Notes under the pieces: model-generated
Database searches by the model: none
The model's input: the letters and a program-made list of their open reading frames with translations, nothing else
Told to the model about the DNA's origin: nothing
Origin: Phytophthora sp. 'mugwort'
Taxonomy: Eukaryota; Oomycota; Peronosporomycetes; Peronosporales; Peronosporaceae
Assembly (NCBI GenBank): GCA_033558025.1
Contig: JAUCEF010000006.1
Coordinates: forward strand, 4,402,001-4,466,000
DNA length: 64,000 nucleotides
Reading direction: 5' to 3'
Part shown: one piece after another, positions 11,250 through 21,546 of the stretch
Numbering within the stretch: position 1 is the stretch's first letter
Layout of the letters: every line of letters begins with the position of its first letter
Translations under genes and position numbers: made by a program

Positions 11250-11700
11250 CGAAGTGGGTCAGTGCTGATCCATGCCCGTGATCCCGCATCCGCCATTTCA
11301 TTAATTGGCCCCGGAATATGTTCTGCTGAGAGCACGAGGTGATATTACAGCTCGGCCAAGGACAACAGCCGGCTGAACAATTGATCCATTGGTTGCCGGC
11401 TGAGCAGTTTATTTACCAGGCGACTGCCGCCATGTTGTCGATGTGAAAGCGGACATGCGTTAGACCGCTGATACGTGCATGCTCCACGCGGGCCCCTAGT
11501 GGAGTGCTGTCAGCACGGCACAGTTATGCTCACGAACATTAATCGAGTAGTCGTGGTGGTCGACTGACCTTCTGTTCTGCGACTGTAAACTGTACCCGCA
11601 GATACTCGCGTCGGGCGGGTTAAGAGCGCACAGACGGGAGTATGAGGTGTTCATATGAATGTGAACGGATGGCAGGATTGCTTGTGCAAATTGGGCAACC
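11250..11700 (-). pseudogene. DIRS RNase H remnant
   Basis: Minus strand: 'THVRFHIDNMAAVAW' (about 11465-11420) carries a catalytic Asp, and 'AEHIPGPINEMADAGSRAW' (about 11330-11275) carries the distal Asp of the RNase H fold. A stop and frame change lie between them. It joins RT and recombinase in the order expected for DIRS-like pol. Confidence 0.72.
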
Positions 11701-11744
11701 GGGACCCCATTGAAACGCGATTTCAGAGTTAAAACGGCACGGAA

Positions 11745-12520
11745 TCAACACAAGTTATCAAGCACTTCGCTACTCAGGCGGCACCAGCCGAACGGCTGCA
11801 TTTGGATTGCTATTGTGTGGATTCGCTGATAGAATGATCGGGGTGCTGCGAAACACACTGGTACGTGGTGGAACACACCCAGGATCTGGTTCAGTTCTCT
11901 CTTTGACGCTTGTTGTGATGCCAACAGCCCCTCCGCACGAAGTTGAGCTTTGGTCATCTTTCCGTCGGGAATTGAGACTGTGCCACTGGAAGTATCCCAG
12001 AGTAAACTCAACGCCTTGCCTACCGTGCTCCATTGGGTGAACTTGTCTTCGTTGATCGCGGCGGGCCCAAGTTCATCAATCACTGCTCGGCGGAGTGCGA
12101 TGTTCGCATCACGGCACCTTGAACCGGTGTTCAATTCTACACAGATATGGTCATCACACCATACATTGCCAATCGGAGCATCGAGCGGCGGTGCTCCGAT
12201 TGGCTTTGACGTTTCGTAGCGATGGTTAATAACTCGACCTGCCACAGAATAGAAGGCTGGTGAACCACACCATCCAAATTCACAAGACACGTCGATGACC
12301 ACGCAGTCATCGAACATGAACGCGAACATGTGCACTTCCTTTTCGTTCATCGGCACGTGCCAGAATGCCCCGGAGACATCGTTAAGCATAAGAAAACCTC
12401 ATCGGGAGGGTGCATCGTCCGCAGCTCGTGTATGCGCATTGCAATATCACGAGGTGGGTTATATGAAATCACGGGAAACCCTTCGTGTCAGTAAGTTCGT
12501 TCACCGACGTCCCGTCGGGG
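11745..12520 (-). pseudogene. DIRS reverse transcriptase remnant
   Basis: The frame 12389-11745 is a 214-residue open stretch beginning MLNDVSGAFWHVPMNEKEVH, with 'FAFMFDDCVVIDVSCEFGWC' and 'GNVWCDDHICVE'. The CDDH box stands for the YxDD polymerase site; this non-canonical form is usual in DIRS-group RTs. The preceding part (12520-12390) is in another frame ('NPPRDIAMRIHELRTMHPP'). The long open frame suggests fairly recent decay. A 13-bp hairpin (12168-12204) overlaps the segment between the palm motifs. Confidence 0.8.
12168..12204. repeat. 13-bp perfect hairpin inside RT
   Basis: Arms gccaatcggagca (12168-12180) and its complement (12192-12204), loop of 11. It encodes the symmetric-looking peptide PIGAPPLDAPIG just before the CDDH box. 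Confidence 0.85.
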
Positions 12521-12751
12521 GATGAAAAAATGTTGATTACGCGGAGATCGCGGTCGCCCTTCTTGGCAATGCCTATCGGACTGAGAACAGCTCCGGAAAC
12601 AGCTCGTTCGCGTCCCGCTCAAGAATAAGATACCGACTTTCCAGTTGACACTTGCGAAGATGCCGTAGTTTCGCAATATGGGCCGCCGAGATGTGGTGAT
12701 TCTGAAGCCTCACCGTCTGAGTATTTGGTTTTGCAGATGTCCACCGAGGTC

Positions 12752-13870
12752 TTACTCCGTTGCATACAATGTCGTTCCAGTCGCGGTAAACAGAGGGGTG
12801 CTCCGTTTTTTTTTTTTTTTTTTTTTTTGGGGGGGGGGTAACTTTAGCTCATGCAGGCATTTATTCAGTCTGGAATCACTGGCCGTCTGTCCACGCAGAA
12901 GTCTGACGAGCCTCGGTAGTGATAGCTGGGCTCGGCGACCTAATACCGAGCGGAACCGGACTTGAGCATAATCGATGTCGTCAATACCCGTGGTAGGTAC
13001 CGGCGGTACGATGTCAAACTGAGATGCATAATGATGCACACGATGAAGCACTTCACTTACAGATATATCTTGCAGGCGTCTGAGTACGCGAGACGTGCGA
13101 TCGAGATGTACACATGAACTACCAGAATGACGGACGCTAAGGCCCCATTCAACTAGTGCCCGTGTTGACTGTACGAGTAGGGACTCCTGTTGGCCGCGAT
13201 AGCGCCCACGATGAGTTACTGTCAAAGCAGCTACCGTGGACATCTCCGCTACACCCCATGTTCGACAGAAATTTAATGCATAGTCGCTCGTTGCCTTGGC
13301 GCGGTAGCGCATCTAAGACCGCCAAAGGGATGCTGCTTGACTGTTGTTGGGGTCGCTCGGCCCGCTGTCCGGAGTCGGGGGTATTCCGCGAGCGATGCCC
13401 TTACGCTGACATGGGGCGCTGATTGGTGCGGAGGCCTTGAAGCTCCAACAAGTCCTCGTCGTTGCGAGAGAATTTGGAATATACGGTGGCTGCCGACTCG
13501 AGATCTTGGGCGACAACAAAACTGAGAAACCGGCAGAACTTGTTGGTCACCCAATATGCGATGCGTTTCCTCCCGAATTGGTCCGTATCTGATACTCCCT
13601 TATATTTAGCGATGAACCGTGTCACCGCGTCGATAAGAGTTAGTATGTCGGGTTTGTAGAATTCCGCCCCAAATATTCGAAGAGTGAGAAGTGCATCGAG
13701 AGCATCGTTCTTTGATGATGCTGTACTGCTGGCCGAAGCGGGTTCTTCTCAAATAAATCGGTTGACACCGTTAGGGATTGAGGTGTGTCCATCCGATCCA
13801 TTGTGTCCACCGACCTGCAGTGCATTACCGACAGGCCTCGAATCCCAAAACTAAAGTCGTACAAACCGCG
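12752..13870 (-). pseudogene. Probable DIRS gag-like ORF1 remnant
   Basis: Minus-strand frames 13864-13640, 13625-13401 and 13312-12752 (186 residues) lie directly upstream of the DIRS RT and read in the same direction. The 12752-13312 frame is rich in Arg and His with no motif I recognise; it ends in a Lys run encoded by the T tract. I infer gag from position only. Parts of 13401-13864 could instead belong to another element. Confidence 0.4.
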
Positions 13871-15170
13871 AAGAACTGGTGGCAGGATCAGGACTGGACA
13901 TGGACCGACTGATGTAAGGACTCTAACAATGTTTGAGGGTGCGTACCATTAAATCGTGCGTGACCCACCGTCCGGTGCACTTGTCGTTGAACCGCGGATA
14001 GTCGAAAGGAGCCCTTCCTCGGAGCGTGGTCCGTGTCGCTTTCGTGGGCATATGCTAGGATCCTATTGCCAAACCCGCCGGGAGTCGTCTCGCCTCGCGT
14101 TCGCTTTCCTAGCGTTCGGTGCTGGAGTCGGACTGTGGTACTGCCTTTGTCAGGATCACTATCTACGCTGAGGACGTCTTCATCCGTCTCGGAGGCGATA
14201 CTGCACGATGGTCATTGTGTTGGGTCGACATCTGGGACTTCTGCATCGGGATTTGGTTATAGGTTTAGCGCATTTCTCTTTCTAGGCCCCATCGCTACGT
14301 CGAGAACGTGTTGTCGACGCACATGCACGAGTCGAAGATCATGAGGTCGTCGCAGAGGTACAACCTCGTCGAGTTGGAATTCTATTGTCAGCAAGGCCTG
14401 AATGTTGGTTGGGATCGTCCCACGTCGGCCCCCCCCCCCCCAGATACGGGGCGCATATCATGTCCTGTTGTTGGAGTAATTCGCGCGCATTGAGCATCAT
14501 GTCTGAGAAGGTCGCTTCTACTTGGAGTACAAAGTTAATCGGATCAACCTTAATGATCTGTGGTGGGTCCGACAGTTGAATAGCGACGCCTGCTGTCCCC
14601 GTCAGTACGTTAAGCACTGATCGTCCCGCTGAAGCTGATACCTTGTTACCGCACCATATGCCCATGTTCCGGCAGAAGCGCCGGAAGGGTGGACGAAGGC
14701 CACCAGCCGGCCGACATAGGAACTTGGTAACAGCGTTGTCTCCGAAGCCTAAACGATGCGTAAAGCAAGGGTAGTCGTTGGTAGCGACAGCTCTTCCCTT
14801 CCTCGTCTTCGCCCACGCTGATGATGTTGACTAACGCCGTGTCACTCACAACGCGATACACACGCATGTAGCCGAACTCGACCAGGCTAGGTGTCTGGGT
14901 TGGTCCGATGAACGCTAAATCACCGACGTTGATGGAAACAGAAGCCATTGTCGAAAATTCGCTTGGTGTGCTGGTTGTTTGTCCGCAAAGAGAATGGTGG
15001 AATGAGCCTACTGTTGTCTCTGCTAGCGGAGCTACGCGTTCTGTCTAATAATAGCGCACTTCGGAGCTTCCCTTCGGAAAACGGATCATCCTCCGGCCTG
15101 ATCCCAATTCCTTGCAAAGAACCCTTTTCTTCCGCCACAAGTTACGATGCTGGCTAGAAGCACAGTGTTG
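13871..15170. other. Unassigned region with minus-strand ORF pieces
   Basis: No recognised gene. Two minus-strand frames are the best candidates for a real fossil protein: 14948-14646, which begins MASVSINVGDLAFIGPTQTP and includes 'GEDEEGKSCRYQRLPLLYAS', and 14665-14339, which includes 'QEVEATF'-like acidic sequence 'VLQVEATFSDMMLNARELLQ'. They could be parts of one broken gene. I cannot place them in a family. A run of C lies at about 14431-14440. Confidence 0.4.
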
Positions 15171-15235
15171 ATCTACATCAAGTAAACCGCGCAATGACTG
15201 ATGCAGTACGCGGAGCTGCAGATATGGCATGAAAA

Positions 15236-16050
15236 AGACTTGGCCGCGTGATCCCGCAGTACGTGAAGATAATGGATGACAAATGCTTTGTCACAGGTAT
15301 GACGTTGCGGCAACGCGTATTTAATGATTGCGAAGCTTGCCGTATGGTCAAACAACGAAACCCATCAGTTGGAGCGAGAAATTATCAGGAATAAGCAAGT
15401 GATTTTCGCAAAGTTGCTCTTCCCTCATTGCAGCAACACCAACGGTGTGCTGGCCGTCTACAATGTTCCCACTACGATAAAACAGTGTCGCAGAAGTCAA
15501 TGCAGAGATGAGCGGTACATTATATGGGTCGAGCGCCAATTCAGCGCCTAGCGCTAAAGGTGATTACGGGCAATGGTCGTAAGTTTGGAAACGATGAAAA
15601 ACAAATGATCGTTGGTACCAGGAACGCGGGATATCTTTCCTGCCGAATCCACCACGCAGTTCAGACCCGAATCTTTGTGAACGTGCTCACCAGACGTCTG
15701 TGAACATGGTGAAAACAATGATAGGATGGTAGGACTGATAAAGTCATTCTGCATGCATGAATTAGAAATGGCTACGTCCTTGCGCAACCGAGTGCCAAGC
15801 AACGAACGAAATAATTTACTACTGGATGGTTAGGATGCCAGACTTGCGCCGCATCAAGACGTTTAGTGCCCTTACGTATGTGCATCAGGCTATAACGCCG
15901 TCGAGACGCAACTTGACGCAAACGGTGGATTTGGATTTCTCATTGGATACTCGGAAGGCCAAGCCGAGTACAAGATCTACTTTCCCACTGAGTATGTTGT
16001 GCAACACGTTCTGAATACTGGCTTTAACGAAAATATATTTTCGGTGACAG
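15236..16050 (+). pseudogene. Copia-1 GAG-pre-integrase and integrase remnant
   Basis: The stretch 'MTLRQRVFNDCEACRMVKQR' (about 15300-15358) supplies the C-x2-C of the GAG-pre-integrase zinc-binding domain. The integrase core is badly degraded (VITGNGRKFGND near 15560). The C-terminal part is clear: 'PDLRRIKTFSALTYVHQ' (15835-15887), then 'GFGFLIGYSEGQAEYKIYFP' (about 15925-15985) and 'VVQHVLNTGFNENIFS' (about 15992-16040), the copia 'G.ligY....k.yr.y.p' block. Stops and frame changes are frequent. Confidence 0.8.
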
Positions 16051-16879
16051 GTAAATGAATGGGTATGATGAGTCTATACGGAATGGCTATATCGGATAGA
16101 AGCCACAAATAGCACTAATGAAGACTCTACTGAAGCAAGTCCCAGGTACAACCCCAGTTGGGATGTTAAAATGGCATCTGCAAATGAGCACGAGCAAAGG
16201 AACAGAGACTAAGGACTGCCTAAAGATGACGACCTCTCGGAAACTCCAGAGGTGAACGCAGATGTGGAGACTGAACCTGATGGCGAATCTAATAGCTCTG
16301 CTATTAACGACGACGGGGTTGGCATCGATGAAGTGGACCAACATGTCCATGCACACTGCTTTTCCGCGCCATAGATTAAACAGACCGGAAATTAGACTAT
16401 ACTGATACCACAAATGCAGATGCCATGATCGAGCCAAATACCGATAAAACAGGGATAGTGCTTGTGATGGTGATGATGATTATGGTGGAAAGTGAAGACG
16501 AAGGGGATGAATTGCCACGGTAATGATGATAACATAATTGATACCTCGGAAGTAGACGTAGTAGACGTCGAGGACGACGAAGAAAGCGAACTCGATGATG
16601 AACTTCAACAAACGGGAGATTCTGGGGATGCAGATAATGGACGAAGGGCTAAAACGGCTCCGGGCCACATACTAGTTCGTCAAAGGTTGAGGATTATGAG
16701 CTAAGACTCGACCGCCTGAATAAGACCATACTATTCGCGATTCAAACTCTACTTTAGCCCGTGTAATCGGTGGTGATGTACTCGAAGTAGAAGGGATCCA
16801 TGAGGGAACAAGTCATTTATCGTATCAGACAACTGGATGGATATTTTCCTAGTCCCCGAAGTCATTACGGCAGTCCAGC

Positions 16880-17240
16880 GTTCTCTAGGTATGGAGTATC
16901 AATGTCTCTACTTGGTACATCACAAGTCCCACTATAGCTGATGCTGCTACAACGACTTTAGAAGTCCTCATTCCCAGTGAGAATGAGTACATATAGTCAA
17001 TTCCAGAGGTCTGGTGGTTCCCAAGGCATGGTACTAACGGATGCCAATCCTTCACCGTCTGTCTTAGCTTGGAGCCACCACATAGTCCCTAACACAGTTG
17101 CACGTGTTGGTAAATCTTTGGTGTTGATCAACTCCAGTATTTCTGTCGGGAACGTTGCGTCCAGTTCACGCCGCATTCCAGCATACCACTCGTGTTTCTG
17201 TGGAATATGTATGGCTTTTTTGAAGCTACGAAAAAATTCA
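16880..17240 (-). pseudogene. Copia-1 RT N-terminal block, inverted
   Basis: On the minus strand this reads 'KAIHIPQKHEWYAGMRRELD' (about 17215-17160), then 'TRATVLGTMWWLQAKTDGEG' (about 17105-17050), and after a frame change 'CLGNHQTSGIDYMYSFSLGM' (about 17020-16965). These are successive N-terminal motifs of copia RVT_2. The orientation is opposite to the rest of Copia-1. Confidence 0.8.
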
Positions 17241-17376
17241 CGTTGATGTGATATCGACCTTTGACCGCTGTTAGACTACTAGGTTTCACCTTTTTCACAA
17301 CATTTTTGCTGCTGCTGTAAGTCGCATTGACATGATAGTCTTCCAAATGCATTGGAGGATGTCGTCCTTCCGCTGA

Positions 17377-17700
17377 TCAGAGAGTCATTCTACGCGGCAT
17401 ACCTTCAATGTCCTTTTGGCGCTTAGTTTCCCGTACGTCACCTAATTCAGCTTTCAGTGCGGTCTGAGTGCCGTGGAATTCCTCTGATATCAACTGTCCG
17501 ATCGCTTCGTCATACCATTCAGCTCCAGACTGGTGAAGTGCATATACAGCTTGATTCATCTGGTACATTTCCCTCTGCAGGGGAAGCAGGGTACGATCGT
17601 ACATACTGCTTGATTTCAAGCTCAGCGGTTTCCCTAGTAATTTTTCAACTGATAGCCAAGCCTCTATGCATATTGTTGCAACCACGTGTTGGCGTTGCTA
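17377..17700 (-). pseudogene. Copia-1 RT central block, inverted
   Basis: Minus strand: 'MYQMNQAVYALHQSGAEWYD' (about 17570-17510) is the copia 'ALYGLxQSgrxWyd' motif that normally sits just before the YVDD catalytic box. On plus, the YVD box follows at about 17712 in the opposite orientation. The adjacency is right but the strand is wrong. Confidence 0.82.
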
Positions 17701-17709
17701 ACTCGCTAC

Positions 17710-18650
17710 GTCGACGTACGATGTAGTGCTGGCAACTAACCCGGCGGAGAGAGAGAGTTCAGGACAGGCTTATTTGTAAAGATCCGGGCGAAGTATGGCT
17801 TCAAGGATGCTGGATGGCTTCACCGCCATCTGGGAGTGCAGATTGAACAAAACGAAGAAGGATTTCGCATTCGTTAATCCAAGTATTGCGGCGAAGTGCT
17901 GGGAACGATTGACTATCATGAGCTCACAGTAATGCCACGCCTATGTATGCACAATGCTAGTGGCGGCCCTGAGGTGGTAATATTTAAACACCGTGGTGCG
18001 ATTGGAGCGTAAATATACTTAGCTACAAATACTCGTCCGAACATTGCGTACTCTGTGTAGATTTGTAAGCCAACCGACTCGGAACTACTGTGGTGTAGAG
18101 AAACGCATTTTGCGTTATCTAGCATGAACTCATGATTTGGGAATCATATTCCAATAATGCAACAAAGACTGATACTACTGTAGTTGAAGAATACTGTGAT
18201 ACATACTGGGGAAATGATCTGGAGTCACGCAAAATTAACTGGCTACGTGCTCGCTGTCAGCGGTGGTGCTATAGCCTGGGCTGCAAGACGACAGACAATC
18301 ATTGGTCAATCGACTGCACAAGCCGAATATGCCGCCGCTTGTGAGGGCTCGACGGAAGGTCGTGGACCCATCAATATGCTGGAAAAAGCCTTGCCTCTTT
18401 CGGAGACGATGACGAAGACTTCTAAGACAACCAAGCAACTATCGTTTTGGCTAGCAAACCGACCTATAGTCCCAAATCTAGACACATCGAGTTAAGATGG
18501 CACTATGTACGAGATCAAGTCACGAGAGATCCGATGGAGATTCACAAGTAATTAGTGTCGGCAACCCTGCCAATACGTTTACCAAGGTTCTCCCGAAGAA
18601 TAGTCTTGACCAACACCGGAAGAGCGTCTGTATGGCAGAGGCGCTACCCG
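17710..18650 (+). pseudogene. Copia-1 RT C-terminus and RNase H remnant
   Basis: Plus strand: 'YVD' at about 17716, then after a +1 shift 'YDVVLATNPAERESSGQ', the degenerate YVDD site. Then 'IRAKYGFKDAGWLHRHLGVQ' (about 17781-17840), the RT thumb. The RNase H domain is open from 18184 to 18495 with 'TGYVLAVSGGAIAWAARRQT' and 'STAQAEYAAACEGSTEG', the copia 'S.taEYiAl' signature. The tail 'SRHIELRWHYVRDQV' (about 18480-18525) is the usual copia C-terminal motif. Confidence 0.85.
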
Positions 18651-18811
18651 AGAAAGCAGCTTGTGTTCCGACGGATTTGTCTGAGAGGACGTGTTTTGAA
18701 ACGGCTCTGGTTAGTACAGTCGACCACGATACCGTTGAAGACGTCGAAACCAGCAAGTGAAGTTCTCAGTGCTCGTCGCTCTCCCGGAGGACATTAGGTG
18801 CGATGAGAGGA

Positions 18812-18879
18812 CGTTGGTGAAAGTGCACCGATGGACAAACGCCTGGACGGTTTGTCCATCGGTGCACTTTTGCCAACGT
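18812..18879. repeat. Hairpin at the Copia-1 3' flank
   Basis: Arms 18820-18840 and 18850-18870 are perfect 21-bp inverted copies (core gtgcaccgatggacaaac), with loop 18841-18849. Pairing continues with two mismatches to 18812 and 18879. No coding sequence is evident. Confidence 0.9.
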
Positions 18880-20198
18880 AGCAAGCAGCAGAAGGCACCA
18901 TAAGATCCCTCAGAGCACAACGCATGTGTAGCTAGGCCTCAGTCTCGAATTGGGCAAGCAGGAGAGCAAGCAGGAGAGCAGAAAGGACTTAAGTCCAGTA
19001 ATTGACGTGTAATTTTCCATATCACTCGCCTCGCCTGACACTCGACCTCGCTGCTGGACGCAAATGACGACCCAGTTTAAGGTTTGATCACATCGCCGGC
19101 GCAGTGGACGCTCACCTACCTGTTACACGACACCCTTGACCACTTTCGATCCCGCTACAAGATTTAAATCTCGCATCAAAAGCGTTCTAGTCATTTGTTT
19201 TTAGGACCCCGCTCGTAAATCGTTGTTTTACGTCATTTGTTTTGATGTGTATTTATTATATCTGTTTGAATGTTAGTAGTAGTTAAGTTGGATTTAGGTG
19301 GCGTTAAGAGGACTAAAAAAATGACATTAATGTACCTGACTTCAAACAGTAGTTAAGTTGGCCTTCTATTTGAGTTATGGTGATTTACTGTAGAAGCCTG
19401 GTAATTAGTGAGACGTGACAGAATGTCGTTCGTCTGCCGTTGTTGCGGACTTTGGGCATAATGTTATGATTATGCTAAGGCGGGAAAACGTGTACTGCGC
19501 TGGTTGGATCCCTCACTTACCAGGTATGACCTGGTCGGGCCATCGGTCAATGATATTGTATTTATGTACCCCTGCCCCAACACTATTTGAACTTTGTCTT
19601 TGTAGGCAACCAAAGTTGATGCACGTCTGTGGGGCATGCGACCATCCCTGATTCCTGCATATATGCAGGGTAACTGAGAGACTCGCCAAACAAAGGTCAC
19701 ACATTTTTTTCGACGGTGTCGATGTTTTTCTCCAGGCTTTAAAAGCTGGAAAGATTAATGTGCTACTCGCTGGATAGTGCCAGTGCTAAGCTCAATTACA
19801 AATAGGGAGACTGCAAAGCATGGTCGTCTTTCATGTGTCCATCTACCTTCGGTAGAGCTCTTGTAACGTTGTTAGACACCACTTGATCCGCTGCAGCCAC
19901 CGCCTAACCTCCCGTTTTTCCTTCACGCCCGTCAGCGGTTGATATATAACTTATCTGCCCTTGTCATCCGCCTTAGTGGAATGGTCAATAGAGCTGAGGA
20001 AAACATACGGGGTATGCTTACACATGCCCTTCTAGAATTCGAGAAGCACGGCAGAATACAAGCTGTTGCATTAGAGGCTGACATAGCACCTATATAATGA
20101 TTTGCAGTCCATACATATCCATGTATTGCATGCGAAAAGAGCGGTCGTCATTGTATGCCCTAGGCGCTAGCTGAACTAGTGGAAGAGGTTTTAAGCAG
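18880..20198. other. Spacer without recognised genes
   Basis: No coding family is recognised. Short AT-rich stretches, a direct repeat of 'agtagttaagttgg' (about 19277 and 19348) and a 16-bp self-complementary site cctgcatatatgcagg (about 19654-19669) are the only structures noticed. It may include the 5' end of the DDE_Tnp_4 element that follows. Confidence 0.5.
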
Positions 20199-21546
20199 TT
20201 GCGGGTGCCCTTTCGAATATTGCTCCATACACTACAAGCTCGACATGCCACGAGCCACAAACCTTCTAACCCCGAAGCACTCGGCGAAGAAGACTTTCGT
20301 GCTTTAACGGCTGATCTTTTCGAGCGCGACGAACGACGCAAGGCCAAGATCACCCAAGTTGTCGTCTCTAACAACCGAAACGACACCGTCGACGAGGATA
20401 GCATCGCCCCAGGAACCGTGGCGTCTATCTACGGGCTGTGCGTGCCAGTCGAGGGCCCAGACGGGGTCCTCAAATTTACCAATTTTGCCCCCGAAGAGTT
20501 CGAGCGGCTCTGGGAGACCATGTGTCTTCATGTCAAGGGCCACTGGAACGTGGGTCGCGGTAAGAAGTGCCGCTACGCTGCTCGAGATGTCTTCTTTATG
20601 ACACTCAGCTCGGTGAAGAACATCGGTAAATGGGACACTGTCGCCCGCATTTTCAAGATTCCGCCATCTATTGGTCCGAAATTTCATGGATGTCATCCCG
20701 CCGTTTCTATACGAGACGTTCGTGGAGGCGGCGAACGATCGGTGGACGCTGGGCAGGATTGTCCTTTCCGGATATGCGTTCCATAATTTTCCGTACGCAC
20801 GCTACGTTACGGACGTTAAGTTCCAGCAAGATAACAAACCTAGCGGAAATATGAGTGAGACCCTGCGCTACTATAGTGGTAAATATCACCTATACGGCTT
20901 CAGAGTTGAAGTGTCGGTGCTTGCGAACGGAATCGCGATCAACTCTACGGACCATACGGGAGGCAGCACGCATGATGCTGAGATCTTCCGAGGTAACGCT
21001 GCCTTTGATTCACGAGCTCTGTGTAAACATGCCGAGGACGCCAACCTGCGCGACGACAGCCGGCTGAATGAAACCTACCCGAACGAGTGGGCTGTACTCG
21101 TCGATATAGGGTAGCAAGGATTGAGTCGAGAATTTAGGGCAATCCACCCGGTAAAGAGCAGTCGTTTGCGGTCGCTTACTCTCGAAGATGCTTCCTACAA
21201 CGACAAGATCGCCCATGATCGCGTACTCGTCGAGAATTTCTTCGGGAGACTGAAAACGCTTTGGGGAATCTGCTCAGATAAGTGGAAGTTTGACGAGGCA
21301 TCCCACGATCTCTATTTTCGTGCGTGTGTCGCTCTTACGAACGTGAACATTAGACTGCGGCCTCTTTGCGACATTGATGGCACTGACTTCAATACGTACG
21401 ACGCTCGACTGTGCGAAAGCAGTGACAAAAACTTGGAAAAGAAGATGAGGAAAAGAAAGCGCTACCAAGCCAACCGAGAGGCGAGGCTCCGAACTGCCTA
21501 TCGGTGCCGTACAAGCCTCGTCGAGCTCGCTTTCGGTTGGTGGTAG
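20199..21546 (+). pseudogene. Nearly intact DDE_Tnp_4 transposase (one frameshift, one stop)
   Basis: Plus strand, three contiguous frames. The N-terminal part (20199-20670) contains 'FAPEEFERLWETMCLHVKGH' and 'VGRGKKCRYAARDVFFMTLS'. A single frame change near 20671 leads to 'RYVTDVKFQQDNKPSGNMSE' with the first catalytic Asp (20812-20814), then 'YYSGKYHLYGFRVEVSVLAN' and 'VLVDIG' with the second Asp (21103-21105). A TAG at 21112-21114 stands where the family has Tyr of the D-x-G-Y motif. The same frame continues to 21546 with 'DRVLVENFFGRLKTLWGICS', the Glu at 21232-21234. Repairing neither change is attempted here. Length about 445 residues fits the family. A decayed paralogue lies at 61.1-62.4 kb. 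Confidence 0.88.

Larger units (their letters stand above)
10326..13870 (-). mobile_element. DIRS-like retroelement with tyrosine recombinase
   Basis: On the minus strand the order is gag-like ORF (13870-12752), reverse transcriptase (about 12520-11745), RNase H (about 11690-11270) and tyrosine recombinase (about 11110-10326). This arrangement, with a tyrosine recombinase instead of a DDE integrase, defines DIRS-like elements, which integrate as circles without target-site duplication. All parts are broken by frame changes. I could not identify the split or inverted terminal repeats. A T/G homopolymer (about 12807-12838) lies at the gag-RT junction. Confidence 0.78.
15180..18720 (+). mobile_element. 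Rearranged Ty1/copia retrotransposon (Copia-1)
   Basis: Plus-strand order: GAG-pre-integrase (about 15236-15370), integrase (about 15550-16050), acidic linker (about 16150-16700), reverse transcriptase (16880-17935) and RNase H (18184-18495). Integrase before RT is the Ty1/copia order. Two RT segments, 16880-17240 and 17377-17700, read on the minus strand although they stand in the correct relative order on plus, so each appears to be inverted in place. The YVD box at about 17712 and everything after it is again plus. LTRs were not identified; the 3' end may be near the hairpin at 18812. Confidence 0.82.

Noticed and set aside
19654..19669. 16-bp self-complementary site as a regulatory operator
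   Set aside because: No neighbouring gene and such a site is expected by chance at this length.
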